Assembly: GCF_003814705.1 (NCBI RefSeq)
Contig: NZ_RKRA01000001.1
Coordinates: 1,860,001-1,924,000 of the forward strand
Reading direction: 5' to 3'
From: Georgenia muralis
Lineage (GTDB): Bacteria; Actinomycetota; Actinomycetes; Actinomycetales; Actinomycetaceae
Length of the DNA stretch: 64,000 nucleotides
Part shown: positions 8,177-20,649 of the stretch, in pieces
Layout: each line of letters opens with the position of its first letter
Numbering within the stretch: position 1 is the first letter of the stretch
The notes under the pieces: model-generated
Databases searched by the model: none
What the model saw: only the letters and a program-made list of their open reading frames with translations
Told to the model about the DNA's origin: nothing
Position numbers and translations under genes: made by a program

Positions 8177-9693
8177 CGTCGGGCCTCCCGGAGGGAGCGG
8201 CGGCGCACCTTGTGCAGGGGGGTGCGCGGCAGGGCCTCGACGATGCTGAACGTGCGCGGCGCCTTGAACGCGGCGAGGTGCGCGCGGCAGTGCGCGGTGA
8301 GGGTCTCGGCGTCGAGGTCGTGCCCGGCGGCGGGCACCACGTAGGCGTGGCCCACCTCGCCCCACCGCCGGTCGGGCACCCCGACGACCGCGACCTCCGC
8401 GACGGCCGGGTGCCCGGCCAGGACCGCCTCGACCTCGGCGGGGGAGATGTTCTCCCCGCCCGAGACGTACATGTCCCCGAGCCGGTCGACGACGCTGAGG
8501 TAGCCGGCGTCGTCACGGGCGACGAGGTCGCCGGTGTGCAGCCAGCCGTCGCGCAGGACGGCGGCCGTCGCGTCGGGGTCGCGGAAGTACCCGGCGAAGA
8601 CCGCGGGCCCGCGCACGAGCAGCTCGCCGCGGGCGGGACCGTGGAGGAGCTCGCCGGTCGCCGGGTCGGCGACGGCGACGTCGACGTGGGGGTAGGGCGT
8701 CCCCACGGAGCCGGGGTGCCCCGCGGCGTCGGCGGGCTCCAGCGCGAGGACGTTGGGGGAGGCCTCGGTGAGCCCGTAGCCCTGGACCACGGGCACCCCC
8801 CGGTCCGTCCACGCCGCGAGGACGTCGGCGGGCATGGCGGCGCCGCCGGTGACGACCCGGGTGAGACCGGTCAGGTCGGTCCCGGCGAACCCCGGGTGCT
8901 CGGCCATGAGCCGGTAGGTGGTGGGCACGCCCATCATCGTGGTGACCCCGCGGCCCAGGAGCCCCAGCGCGCGGCCGGCGTCGAACTCGCCCTCGACCAC
9001 CACCGTGGCGCCGTGCCACCAGGCCAGGAGCGGCTGGACGTTCCAGCCGCCCACGTGGAACTGCGGCAGGACGGCCAGGACGACGTCGTCCTGGGTCAGG
9101 GGTGCGACCCCGGCGAGGGAGAGGTTGGTCCAGAAGCAGTTGGCGTGGCTGAGCGGCACGGCCTTGGGTGTGCGGCCGGTGCCGGAGGTGTACACGAGCA
9201 GCAATGGGTCGTCGTCGCGGGGCGGGCGCTGCGCGAGGGCCGGTGCGCCGTCGCCCCGGTGGGGCCCGGGGACGTGCTGCTCGACGCCGTCACGGCCCAG
9301 CAGCTCGACCGGGGGGACGGTCTCGAGCAGGGCGAGCGCGGCCCGCGCGGCGTCGGCGCGGGGGGCCTCGACCAGGACGAGGGCGGGCCGGGAGTGGAGC
9401 AGCTGGTGGGCGAGCTCCTCGGCGCTCAGGCGCCACGAGAGCGGGACCAGGACGAGGCCGGCCTTCGCGCACGCGAAGAAGGCCACCACGTGGTCGGTGG
9501 AGGACCGGGTGAGCGTGGCGAGCCGGTCCCCGGTGCGGTACCCGGCCCGGACCAGGCGCGCGGCGAGGGCGGCGGCGCGCTCGTCCAGCTCGGCGTAGGT
9601 GGTCTCGTGGCCGTCCGCGACGACGGCGACGGCCTCGGGCCGCCGGCGCGCCCGGTCCGAGGTCCAGCGGCCGAGGGTGTGCAGGTCGCTCAC
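8173..9693 (-). CDS. Acyl-CoA synthetase (AMP-forming ligase)
   Basis: ANL-superfamily acyl-CoA ligase, 506 aa, converting a carboxylic acid, ATP and CoA to acyl-CoA via an acyl-adenylate. Motifs: P-loop-like YTSGTGRTPKAVPL, QGYGLTEASP, DGWLHTGDL and the C-terminal catalytic Lys in RTPLHKVRRR. GTG start; the upstream permease stop overlaps it by 4 bp. It could activate imported 3-hydroxybutyrate, acetoacetate or another short acid, parallel to the CoA-transferase route. Substrate not determinable by eye. Confidence 0.9.
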   Translation of the reverse strand: MSDLHTLGRWTSDRARRRPEAVAVVADGHETTYAELDERAAALAARLVRAGYRTGDRLATLTRSSTDHVVAFFACAKAGLVLVPLSWRLSAEELAHQLLHSRPALVLVEAPRADAARAALALLETVPPVELLGRDGVEQHVPGPHRGDGAPALAQRPPRDDDPLLLVYTSGTGRTPKAVPLSHANCFWTNLSLAGVAPLTQDDVVLAVLPQFHVGGWNVQPLLAWWHGATVVVEGEFDAGRALGLLGRGVTTMMGVPTTYRLMAEHPGFAGTDLTGLTRVVTGGAAMPADVLAAWTDRGVPVVQGYGLTEASPNVLALEPADAAGHPGSVGTPYPHVDVAVADPATGELLHGPARGELLVRGPAVFAGYFRDPDATAAVLRDGWLHTGDLVARDDAGYLSVVDRLGDMYVSGGENISPAEVEAVLAGHPAVAEVAVVGVPDRRWGEVGHAYVVPAAGHDLDAETLTAHCRAHLAAFKAPRTFSIVEALPRTPLHKVRRRSLREARR

Positions 9694-10859
9694 GCGAGCT
9701 CCTCGAGCCGGCGCCGCTCGGCGCTCTCGCGCGCGGCGCGGTCCTTCTCGGCGCTCGCCCGGGCGCGGGCCGGCCGGCCGGCGAGGCGCTCCGCCGCTCC
9801 GGCGATGCCGCCCGGCATGAACAGCACGACGAGGATGAACAGGGTGCCGAGGATGAACAGCGGCTCGCTGAGCGGGACGTGCAGGACCGGCGGGAGCGAC
9901 GCGACGACGTCGGAGGAGGCGAACGCGCTGAGGCGCTGGTCGAGCAGGGTGTACACCACCGCGCCGACGATCGCGCCCCACCGTGACCCCACGCCGCCGA
10001 GGACCACCATGACCAGGACCGTGATGGTGAAGTCCGCCGAGGTGATGGCCGGCACCGCCTGGGACTGCAGCAGCAGGTAGACCATGCCGACCACCGACGC
10101 CAGCGCGGCGGCGATGACGAACGTGAGCAGCCTGATGAGGAACGGCTGCTGCCCGATGACCCGCACGCGCATCTCGTTCTCCCGGGTGGCCTCGACCACG
10201 TGCCCGGCGCGCGAGCGCTGCGTCCACGTCACCACGACGTACACGGCCACGAGTGCCGCGAGGGCCACCCAGAACATGTTCCGGGTGTTGACGACCCCGA
10301 CGAGGGCGTCGGGCACGTTGTCCGTGCGCGGCGCGACCCCCTCCTCCCCGCCGGTCACGCCGCCGGTGTTGCGGCGGACCAGGACGTTGCCGGCCTGGGC
10401 GAAGGCGAGGGTCACCATCGCGAACGACACCCCGCTGACCCGCAGCGAGATCGCGCCGACGACGTGGGCGAGGACGACCGTGCCGGCAAGGACGACGGCG
10501 GCCGCCGTCAGCAGGGGCAGGTCCGTGCGGGACAGGACGATGCCCAGGCCGTAGGCCCCGGCCGCGAAGTAGAGGGCGTGGCCGAAGCTGAGCATGCCCG
10601 CGACGCCGTAGAGCAGGTGGTAGCTGAGCGCGAGGGCCGCGAAGATCAGCGACAGCGTCATGAGGTGGAGGCTGCCCGGGGTGTACGTCGGGCCGGGCAG
10701 CACCCCGGGCAGGGAGATGTTCAGCAGCGGCAGGACGGCCACGGCGGTGACCGCCGCGACGCCCACCGCCCACGCAGGGACGCGGCGTCGGGTGCGTGCG
10801 GCGGGTGCCGGCGCCGGCTCCGCCGTGCGGGCCGGGGCCTGCCGGGTGGGGACGCTCAT
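9690..10859 (-). CDS. livM: Branched-chain-type ABC transporter permease LivM
   Basis: Integral membrane permease, 389 aa, with about ten hydrophobic segments after a Pro/Arg-rich cytoplasmic N-terminus. Typical LivM motifs are seen: LSYHLLYGVAGMLSFGHALYF, VSGVSFAMVTLAFAQAG and VVLGGVGSRWGAIVGA. The C-terminal 40 residues are a charged cytoplasmic tail. It pairs with LivH; the two genes overlap by 4 bp. In this operon it probably moves a hydroxy acid or ester rather than an amino acid. Confidence 0.93.
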   Translation of the reverse strand: MSVPTRQAPARTAEPAPAPAARTRRRVPAWAVGVAAVTAVAVLPLLNISLPGVLPGPTYTPGSLHLMTLSLIFAALALSYHLLYGVAGMLSFGHALYFAAGAYGLGIVLSRTDLPLLTAAAVVLAGTVVLAHVVGAISLRVSGVSFAMVTLAFAQAGNVLVRRNTGGVTGGEEGVAPRTDNVPDALVGVVNTRNMFWVALAALVAVYVVVTWTQRSRAGHVVEATRENEMRVRVIGQQPFLIRLLTFVIAAALASVVGMVYLLLQSQAVPAITSADFTITVLVMVVLGGVGSRWGAIVGAVVYTLLDQRLSAFASSDVVASLPPVLHVPLSEPLFILGTLFILVVLFMPGGIAGAAERLAGRPARARASAEKDRAARESAERRRLEELA

Positions 10860-11728
10860 GCCTTGGCTCCCATCAGCCCGCTCGGGCGCACGAGGAGGAC
10901 GACGGCGAGGGCGAGGACCGCGATGAGGTCGCCCACCCCGAGGTAGTAGTTGGCGAACTGCTGCGGGACCGCCACGAGGAGGGCGGCGACGGCCGCGCCG
11001 CCGAGGGAGCCGAGGCCGCCGATGACGGTGACGATGAACGCGAAGATCAGCAGCGTCGCGCCGAGGTGCGCCGAGACGTAGCCGTAGTACTGGGAGGCGA
11101 GGACCCCGCCGAGGCCGGCGGCCGCGCCGCCGATGGAGAAGACGAGGGTGAACGACCTCCGCACGTCGATGCCCAGCGCGGTGACCATCGCCCGGTTCTC
11201 CACGCCGGCCCGGATGACCAGGCCGTAGCGCGTGTGCCTGAGGAAGAGCAGGAGGCCGGCGAGGACGGCGACCGCGACCGCGATGGCGAGGAAGCGGTCG
11301 TTGGGGATCCGCGCACCGAGGAGCTCCGTGGTGCCGGCGAGCCAGCCCGGCCCGCTGATGAAGATCGCGTCGGTGCCCCACACCCCCTCGAAGAGGGCGA
11401 CCGTGACCAGCCCGAGGCCGACCGTGACGAGCACCTGCTCGATGTGCCGGTTGTACAGGGGCCGGATGAGGAGCAGCTCGGTCAGCGCCGCGACCGCGGC
11501 GCCGGCCAGGGTCCCGACGACCATCGCCAGGAGGAAGCCGGTCCAGGTGTCGGGCCCGAGCCGCCGGGCGACCTCCCAGCCGGCGAAGGCGCCGAGCGTG
11601 AGGAAGGAGCCGTGGGCGAAGTTGAGGACGCCCATGAGGCCGTAGATGAGGCTGAGCCCGGACGCGACGAGGAAGTACAGCGCGCCGAGGCCGATCCCGG
11701 TGACCAGCAGCAGGACGACGGTGCTCAT
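10856..11728 (-). CDS. livH: Branched-chain-type ABC transporter permease LivH
   Basis: Membrane permease of the LivH family, 290 aa. Motifs: GLGALYFLVASGLSLIYG, GVLNFAHGSFLTLGAF, VENRAMVTALGID and VIGGLGSLGGAAVAALL. Eight or so membrane segments. It is the first of the two permease genes in transcription order, coupled by 4-bp overlaps to livF upstream and livM downstream. Confidence 0.94.
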   Translation of the reverse strand: MSTVVLLLVTGIGLGALYFLVASGLSLIYGLMGVLNFAHGSFLTLGAFAGWEVARRLGPDTWTGFLLAMVVGTLAGAAVAALTELLLIRPLYNRHIEQVLVTVGLGLVTVALFEGVWGTDAIFISGPGWLAGTTELLGARIPNDRFLAIAVAVAVLAGLLLFLRHTRYGLVIRAGVENRAMVTALGIDVRRSFTLVFSIGGAAAGLGGVLASQYYGYVSAHLGATLLIFAFIVTVIGGLGSLGGAAVAALLVAVPQQFANYYLGVGDLIAVLALAVVLLVRPSGLMGAKA

Positions 11729-12461
11729 CGGGTGCTCCGCTCGGCGGTGGTGGGGGTGGTGGGTGCGTGCTCGGCGTGGACGCCGAGCAGGCGCAGGACG
11801 GCCCCCGCGTCGGCGAGCAGCTCGGCGGCCGGACCGGTGTGGACGACCCGTCCGGAGTCCACGACGACGACGTCGGCGGCGAGCCGCTCGATCACCGGCA
11901 GGTTCTGCTCCACGAGGAGGACCGGGACCGTGCGGGCGGCCTCCTCGAGCGCTTCCGTGACCTCGGTGACGATCTTCGGCGCGAGGCCCTTGGTGGGCTC
12001 GTCGACGAGGAGGAGCCGGTTGTCGTTGAGCAGGGCCCGAGCCAGGGAGAGCATCTGCTGCTGCCCGCCCGAGAGCGTCCCGGCCCGCTGGCCCGCCCGC
12101 CGCACGAGGTCGGGGAAGAGCCGCTCCACGAGGTCCCGGCGCGGCTTGGCGTCGCGCTCGGCCAGCCGGAGGTTCTCGGCGACCGTGAGGGTGCCGAAGA
12201 CCTCCCGGTCCTCCGGGACGTAGCCGATGCCGCGCCGGACGATCCGGTGGGTGTCCTCCCGGTCGATCCGGACGCCGTCGAGCACCACGGTCCCGGTCCG
12301 GCTGATGAGGCCCATGACCGCCTTCATCGTGGAGGTCTTGCCGACCCCGTTGCGCCCGAGGACGGCGGTGACGCCGGTCGCCGGGACGGAGAACGTGATG
12401 TCCTCGATGACCTGCTGGCCGCCGATCGAGGCGGAGAGGTGCTCGACCTCGAGGATCGCGG

Positions 12462-12465
<4 letters not shown>
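11725..12465 (-). CDS. livF: Branched-chain-type ABC transporter ATP-binding protein LivF
   Basis: ABC ATPase, 246 aa. Walker A GRNGVGKTS, signature LSGGQQQMLSLA, Walker B LLLVDEPTKGLAP and the H-loop region VLLVEQNLPV. The GYVPEDREVFGTLTV segment is characteristic of LivF. It powers the LivHM channel together with LivG. Confidence 0.94.
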
Positions 12466-13220
<755 letters not shown>

Positions 13221-13295
13221 GGGGAACCTCTTCCGCGGTGCTGCGTGGCTGTGAGGTGGGCGGGTGCCCGGGCGGTCCGCCCGGGCACCCGGATG

Positions 13296-14531
13296 TCACT
13301 GCGCCGCAGCCTCGGGCGGTGCCACGTCCTCGCCGGCGACCTCGGCGACGAGCTCCGGGGCCCACCCGCCCGCGCCGTCGGAGACCAGCCGCGTCTGGAA
13401 CATCGGCTGGATGAGCGCGTGGTCGCTCTCGCGGATCGCGTACGCACCCTTGGGCCCGTCGAAGCTCCAGCCCTCGAGCGCGGCGATCATGGCGTCGACG
13501 TCGCTCGCGCCGCCGGCCTCCTCGATGGCGTGGACGATCATCTGGGCGGCGACGAACCCGTCGGGGGTGAACAGGTCGGGGGTGCCGCCGGCCGCCTCGA
13601 CGTGCTCGATCATCGCGGTGTTGATCTCGTTGTCGGTCGCGCCGGGGAAGTAGTGGTTGAGGAAGTCGATCTTCTCCGACGCCGCGCCGTACGCCCCGAA
13701 GGTCGAGGCGTCGCCCAGACCGGTGACCACCGTGATGTCGTCGAGCACGCCCTGCTGGTCCAGGGCCTGCCACATGGCGCCCGAGGTCGCGCCCGCCCAC
13801 GCCACGAACACCATGGTGGGGGCGGCGTCGCGGACCTGGGCGGCGAAGGGCGTGAACTCCGTGACGTCCTCGGGGACCATGACCGAGGTGACCTCGGCGC
13901 CCTTCCCGCCGAGGACGCCCTGGACGGCGGCGAGGTTGCCCTGGCCGAAGGCGTTGTCCTGGGCGAGGACGAGGACCTCCTGGCCCTCGACGTCGACGAA
14001 CGAACCGGCCGTGGCGACGTCCTGGAGGGACTGGCGGCCCGAGCGGAAGGTGTAGTCGTTGATGCCGCTGAGGGCGTCGGTGGCGGCGGGACCGGAGACG
14101 TAGAGGACCTTGTTCTGCTCCGCCTGCTCGGCCAGGGACAGGGCGATGCCGGAGGACGCGGTGCCGCCGATGATGGTGTACCCCTGCCCGATGAGGTCAC
14201 GCGCCTGGGTGACGGCGCGGTCGGTGTCGCCGCCGTCGTCCTGGAACTCGACGACGAGCTCGGCGCCGCCGACCTCGCCCGTGCCGTCCGTGGCGTAGTC
14301 GAGGCCGGCCTCGAACCCGTCGACGTACGTCTCGCCGTACGCGGCGAGCGGGCCGGTGGTCGAGGTGATGATGCCGATGTTGATCGGCTCGGCCTCGGTC
14401 TCCGTCTCGGCCGCGGCGCTGGTCTCGGCCTGGCCGCCACCGGTGTCGCTGGTCGAGGGGGCGCACGCCGCGACCGTCAGGACGCTCGCGACACCGAGGC
14501 TCAGTGCGAGGGACTTCTTCGTGACCCGCAT
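13296..14531 (-). CDS. livK: Liv-type ABC transporter substrate-binding lipoprotein
   Basis: Leu/Ile/Val-binding-protein family lipoprotein, 411 aa, first gene of the operon. Signal peptide MRVTKKSLALSLGVASVLTV with lipobox VAAC (Cys23), a Thr/Ser/Glu-rich linker, then INIGIITSTTGPLAAYGETY and the two-lobed Peripla_BP fold (VEFQDDGGDTDRAV, GGTASSGIALSLA). The ATG at 14531 has AAGGAAGGCGG 8 nt upstream. Family members bind amino acids, amides, short acids or aromatics; the operon context points to a hydroxy acid, its ester or its oligomer. Confidence 0.92.
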   Translation of the reverse strand: MRVTKKSLALSLGVASVLTVAACAPSTSDTGGGQAETSAAAETETEAEPINIGIITSTTGPLAAYGETYVDGFEAGLDYATDGTGEVGGAELVVEFQDDGGDTDRAVTQARDLIGQGYTIIGGTASSGIALSLAEQAEQNKVLYVSGPAATDALSGINDYTFRSGRQSLQDVATAGSFVDVEGQEVLVLAQDNAFGQGNLAAVQGVLGGKGAEVTSVMVPEDVTEFTPFAAQVRDAAPTMVFVAWAGATSGAMWQALDQQGVLDDITVVTGLGDASTFGAYGAASEKIDFLNHYFPGATDNEINTAMIEHVEAAGGTPDLFTPDGFVAAQMIVHAIEEAGGASDVDAMIAALEGWSFDGPKGAYAIRESDHALIQPMFQTRLVSDGAGGWAPELVAEVAGEDVAPPEAAAQ

Positions 14532-14699
14532 GAGTCCGCCTTCCTTGGGGTTGCACACCTCTCGACCTGAGAGGTGATTCAGGTGCCAGGCTGCCGGGCT
14601 CGCGCGGTGCTGTCGATGGCTCCGGTTCACACAATCATCGCGACAGTCATGTCACCTTGAGCCATGTGGCGACGTCTGGGCGGGGCTCCGGAGACGCCG

Positions 14700-14732
14700 A
14701 GGAGGGCCGGTCCGTGGCGGACCGGCCCTCCT
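14700..14732 (-). terminator. Perfect 15-bp hairpin, 3' of the His-rich repeat gene
   Basis: AGGAGGGCCGGTCCG pairs perfectly with its complement across a 3-nt TGG loop. It lies 57 bp past the stop of the minus-strand gene at 14789 and upstream of livK. There is no T-tract, as is common in high-GC actinobacteria. Confidence 0.7.
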
Positions 14733-14788
14733 GCTCGTTCTCCTCCGGCTGCGTGCGGTTCAGCGCGGGGCCTCGAGGTGTGCCCGGC

Positions 14789-15196
14789 TCACAAGCCGGT
14801 GCGCTCGCCACCCTCGCCGAAGCCGACGTCCGGCTCGCCGTAGGTGCTGCCCTGCCCCTCGTCGAAGCGCCCCTCGGGCAGCTCGGCCTCGACGTCGGAG
14901 GTGACCGCCTGGCCCTCGTCGAACCGGGCCTCGGGCAGCTCGGCCTCGACGTCGGAGGTCACCGCCTGGCCCTCGTCGAAACGCTCCTCGGGCAGCTCGC
15001 CCTCGAGCGGCGCCGTGGCCGCCTGCCCCTTGTCGAAGCGGTCGTCGTTGTCCCGGTCCGGCAGCCCGGTGGTGCCTGGCGTGTCCGCGCGGTGCCCGGG
15101 GTGGTCGTGGCCGGCGTGCGACCCGTGGTCGTGGCTGTCGTGGCTGTCGTGGGTCTCGTGGCTGTCGTGGCTGTCGTGGGTCTCGTGGTGGGTCAT
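14789..15196 (-). CDS. His-rich hydrophilic repeat protein of unknown function
   Basis: A 135-aa, highly polar protein I do not recognise as a named family. Residues 3-35 are His/Asp/Ser-rich (repeats of HDS and HETHDSHDS), a possible divalent-metal-binding tract. Residues of about 50-125 are four copies of a 19-residue unit of the form RFDEGQAVTSDVEAELPE, the middle two nearly identical. No Cys, no membrane segment, strongly acidic: likely intrinsically disordered. It follows the small MT0933-type gene by 13 bp on the same strand, so the two are probably co-transcribed. A desiccation/stress hydrophilin is plausible but unproven. The repeated structure and codon phasing support real coding. 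Confidence 0.7.
   Translation of the reverse strand: MTHHETHDSHDSHETHDSHDSHDHGSHAGHDHPGHRADTPGTTGLPDRDNDDRFDKGQAATAPLEGELPEERFDEGQAVTSDVEAELPEARFDEGQAVTSDVEAELPEGRFDEGQGSTYGEPDVGFGEGGERTGL
14850..15050 (-). repeat. 57-bp in-frame coding repeats
   Basis: Units of about 57 bp encode the 19-residue repeats of the hydrophilic protein; two neighbouring units differ at only a few bases, indicating recent duplication. Confidence 0.8.
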
Positions 15197-15209
15197 GAGG
15201 GTCTCCGGC

Positions 15210-15392
15210 CTACTCGTCGCCGATGCGCTTGTCAGCGGTGTCGACGCCCTTGTCGAGGTGCTCGTCGTACTTGCCACCGGTCCGCTCACCGATGAAGTCC
15301 GATCCCTTCTCCAGGGCGTCGTCGCTGTGCTGCTCGCCCTTGTCGCTGTCGAGGAAGTCCTTGGCCTTGCCGCCGAGGTCACCGATACCCAT
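15210..15392 (-). CDS. MT0933-type small hydrophilic protein (antitoxin-family annotation)
   Basis: A 60-aa acidic, Lys/Asp/Gly-rich protein. The pattern GGKAKDFLDSDKGEQHSDDALEKG and ERTGGKYDEHLDKGVDTADK matches the MT0933/Rv0909 small-protein family, often labelled antitoxin. No toxin partner is visible next to it, so the antitoxin label should be treated with caution; it also resembles CsbD-like stress proteins. The start has GGGAGGGACCCC directly upstream. Probably first gene of a two-gene unit with the His-rich repeat protein. Confidence 0.75.
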   Translation of the reverse strand: MGIGDLGGKAKDFLDSDKGEQHSDDALEKGSDFIGERTGGKYDEHLDKGVDTADKRIGDE

Positions 15393-15603
15393 GGGGTCCC
15401 TCCCTGGAGGTCGTGGCCGCGCCGGTCGGAGCGGCTGCTGCGAGCATGTCCCCACCCACCCACCCCCGCAACCGCTGGCCTGTCAGGCGTCATGACCGCC
15501 GCTCCGGTCCTGGCCTGGCTGCGGACCGCCGGCTGCTGTCCCGTCCTCGCTGGGACCGCCGGCTCCGGCCACCGCCCCTGCCTTCGGGTCTAGCGTGACG
15601 GGC

Positions 15604-17046
15604 ATGACGAACCTCCACGAGCTCAGCGCGCTCGACCTGGCGGCAGCTGTGCGCCGCGGCGAGGTCTCCCCGCACGAGGTGGTCCGGCACACGCTCGACC
15701 GGGCCCGCCGTCTGGGCCCGCAGGTGGGTGCCTTCGTACACCTCGCCGAGGAGCGTGCCCACGCCCAGGCCGGGGAGGCCGAGGAGCAGCTCGCCGCCGT
15801 CGGTGGCGCGGGCGACGGTCTCCCGCCGTTCCTCGGCGTGCCCGTGCCGGTGAAGGACCTCACGATGGTGGCCGGCCTCCCGTTCGAGGCGGGGTCCGCA
15901 GCGCTCGCCGGCTTCGTCGCCCCCGTCGACGACGGTGTGGTCACGTTGCTGCGGGCGGCCGGAACCCTCATGGTCGGCAAGACGACGACGCCCGAGCTCG
16001 GCCTGCCGCCCTACACCGAGCCCGACGTGGCGCCCCCGGCGCGCACACCGTGGGACCTGAGCCGCACGGCCGGTGGCTCGAGCGGCGGCGCTGCGGCCGC
16101 CGTTGCCGCCGGCATCGTGCCCGCCGCCCACGGCAGCGACGGCGGCGGGTCGCTGCGCATCCCCGCCGCCGCGTGCGGGCTGGTGGGCCTCAAACCCTCC
16201 CGCGGTCGGGTCTCGCACGGGCCTCACGGGGTGGCCGGATCGGGCCTGGCCACCGACGGGGTGCTCACCCGCACCGTGGCCGACGCCGCAGCCTTCCTCG
16301 ACGTCCTCGCCCAGCCCTGGCCGGGCGACCACTACGTCGTGCCCGGACCACGCACCTCCTTCCTCGAGGCGGCTCGCAGCGAACCGCGGGGGCTGCGCAT
16401 CGGTGTGCTCCTCGACCCCGTCGTGGTCGCCGACGCACCCGTGCACGCCGGTGCCCGCGCCGCCGTCGAACGGGCCGTCCGCCTCCTCGAGGGGCTGGGG
16501 CACCACGTCGCCGAGGCGCCCGTGCCGTTCCGCCCCGAGCAGTGGGACGCGTTCATGCCGCTCTGGTCCGTCGGGGTGCTCCAGGCCCCGGTCCCGCCGG
16601 AGCGCGAGGAGCTCCTCGTCCCGCTCACCCGCTGGATGCGCGAGATCGGCCGCTCGTTCACGGCGCTGGACCACGCCGACGCCGTCTCGGGGCTGCAGCG
16701 GCTCGCGCGGCAGACGGCTCTGGCCTGGTCGGCGTTCGACGTCGTCCTCTCCCCGACCCTCGCCCAGCCGCCGGTCGTCGTCGGGGCGATGCGTGACGAC
16801 GCCGATCCTGCGCGCGACTTCCAGGCCCAGAAGGCGTTCACCCCGTGGACGTCGCCCTGGAACATCATCGGAGCGCCGGCCATCTCGCTTCCGCTGCACC
16901 GCGAGGAGGTCGACGGCGTCGAGCTGCCCTTCGGCGTCATGCTCGGCGCACGGCTGGGACGGGAGGAGGTCCTGCTCGGGCTCGCGGCGCAGCTCGAGGC
17001 GGCCGACCCCTGGCCGCACTTCGCGCCGGGCTACCCGCACGACTGA
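15604..17046 (+). CDS. Amidase (amidase-signature family)
   Basis: Amidase-signature hydrolase, 480 aa, cleaving a C-N amide bond. The Ser-Ser-Lys triad is recognisable: Lys in PVPVKDL, cis-Ser in [12 protein letters not shown] and nucleophilic Ser in [14 protein letters not shown]. The [12 protein letters not shown] stretch and C-terminal [15 protein letters not shown] are typical. It may start at the ATG at 15604 or a GTG three codons earlier; neither has a clear ribosome site. The substrate is unknown; no GatB/GatC genes are nearby, so it is not the tRNA amidotransferase subunit. Confidence 0.9.
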   Translation: MTNLHELSALDLAAAVRRGEVSPHEVVRHTLDRARRLGPQVGAFVHLAEERAHAQAGEAEEQLAAVGGAGDGLPPFLGVPVPVKDLTMVAGLPFEAGSAALAGFVAPVDDGVVTLLRAAGTLMVGKTTTPELGLPPYTEPDVAPPARTPWDLSRTAGGSSGGAAAAVAAGIVPAAHGSDGGGSLRIPAAACGLVGLKPSRGRVSHGPHGVAGSGLATDGVLTRTVADAAAFLDVLAQPWPGDHYVVPGPRTSFLEAARSEPRGLRIGVLLDPVVVADAPVHAGARAAVERAVRLLEGLGHHVAEAPVPFRPEQWDAFMPLWSVGVLQAPVPPEREELLVPLTRWMREIGRSFTALDHADAVSGLQRLARQTALAWSAFDVVLSPTLAQPPVVVGAMRDDADPARDFQAQKAFTPWTSPWNIIGAPAISLPLHREEVDGVELPFGVMLGARLGREEVLLGLAAQLEAADPWPHFAPGYPHD

Positions 17047-17112
17047 GGACCTTGCTCGCAGCGTGTCCACCGCTGCACCCGTGGCTGGTTGCCCTGAGGT
17101 CAGCTGGTCGCG

Positions 17113-17182
17113 GTGCGCCCAGTCCGCTGGTGCTGAGTGCGCCCGGTCCGCTGGTGCTGAGTGCGCCCGGTCAGTTGGTGCG
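17113..17182. repeat. 24-bp tandem repeat, 2.8 copies
   Basis: Units at 17113-17136, 17137-17160 and a degenerate third, in the gap between the amidase and the small minus-strand gene. No coding signal seen. Confidence 0.85.
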
Positions 17183-17233
17183 TGGGGCGCCCCGTCCGCT
17201 GCGTGGGGCGCCGGGTTTGGTGCGGTGGCCCTC

Positions 17234-17416
17234 TCAGGCAGTCGCGGTGCCCTGCAGGTCGGTGGCGCCCTCGACGTGCTGCGACTCCTGGGGGCGGCCC
17301 TCGGCGTGCCGCACACTCTCCTCGGTCCGCTGGGCGTCCTCCTCGGCGGCGTGCGCGTGCGCCTTCTCCTGCTGCCACAGCTCCTTGGCCTTGCTGGCGA
17401 GGTCCTCGGTACTCAT
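17234..17416 (-). CDS. Small hydrophilic protein of unknown function
   Basis: A 60-aa protein beginning MSTEDLASKAKELWQQEK, with a predicted amphipathic/coiled helix followed by a Glu/Gln/His-rich tail. The start has a good GGAAGGGCGG ribosome site. Hydrophilic, no Cys and no membrane segment. The composition resembles general-stress small proteins (CsbD-like), and it is the third such gene within 2.7 kb. Function not recognised. Confidence 0.6.
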   Translation of the reverse strand: MSTEDLASKAKELWQQEKAHAHAAEEDAQRTEESVRHAEGRPQESQHVEGATDLQGTATA

Positions 17417-17513
17417 GGTCCGCCCTTCCTGTCGATTCGCTGAACGTATCCCGCACTCGCCTCGACCGCTCGTCCGGCGACTCCACCGCGCGCAGCCGGC
17501 GGTCCGGTCGGCT

Positions 17514-17553
17514 CGGCCCGTCGGCCCGTCGGCCCGTCGGCCCGTCGGCCCGA
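17514..17553. repeat. 8-bp tandem repeat, five copies
   Basis: Five contiguous copies of CGGCCCGT (the last ends in A). Too short and unspaced to be a CRISPR array. A related five-copy octamer array occurs at 25657-25696. Confidence 0.9.
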
Positions 17554-17928
17554 CGGCTCCGCTCGTTCAGCCGCTCCTCGCTCGCGCGTCGAGATGTGAG
17601 TTGTGGTTGTCCAGCGGCCCGATTCGCAGCAACTACGTCCAACTCGACGAAGCGGCGCGCCGTGTCGGAGAGCCGGCGATGGCGTGCTGCGGCCGCGACC
17701 GCGGCGGCGGCGACCTCACGTCCCGCTCCGGCGACGACGTCACATCCCGCTCCGGCCGCGCACGATGGAACTTTGTTGCGGTTCTCTGGCCCGGGATCGC
17801 CGCAACACGGTGACATCGCGCGCCGCGCATCCCGCATCGCTCACCGCCCGTCGCGCACCGTGTGGTGGAACGTCGCCGCCTGTCATGGCGCCCTGAACGG
17901 GACGGTCCTCCGACCCGTGCGCGACAAG

Positions 17929-17949
17929 GTTGAGCGGAATAGACTCAAG
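17929..17949 (+). promoter_or_regulatory. HAIR operator (HspR site) of clpB
   Basis: GTTGAGC-N7-ACTCAAG matches the HspR-associated inverted repeat CTTGAGT-N7-ACTCAAG with a perfect right half and 5 of 7 bases on the left. It lies 51 bp before the clpB start. In actinobacteria HspR bound to HAIR represses clpB and the dnaK operon and releases them on heat shock, so heat-inducible control is expected. Confidence 0.85.
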
Positions 17950-17999
17950 TTTGCGCAGGTTGATCTCTGCAGAACCGTTCCACCTGACCGGAGGTCCCC

Positions 18000-20633
<2,634 letters not shown>

Positions 20634-20649
20634 GCCGAGCGTCGTCCCG

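Larger units (their letters stand above)
17417..17999. other. 583-bp intergenic region upstream of clpB
   Basis: No gene supported. It holds an 8-bp tandem repeat (17514-17553), a diverged repeat around 17700-17760 (copies of the word cccgctccggc), an inverted repeat GTTGCGG/CCGCAAC (17775-17781 and 17800-17806) and the HAIR operator (17929-17949) ahead of clpB. Confidence 0.7.

Noticed and set aside
15210-15392. A toxin-antitoxin pair
   Set aside because: No toxin-like gene adjoins the MT0933-type protein; the neighbour is a His-rich repeat protein.
15604-17046. GatA subunit of tRNA amidotransferase
   Set aside because: It has the amidase signature, but gatB/gatC are absent and the C-terminus differs; called a generic amidase.
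17514-17553. Possible CRISPR repeats
   Set aside because: Contiguous 8-bp units without spacers, and no cas genes in the window.
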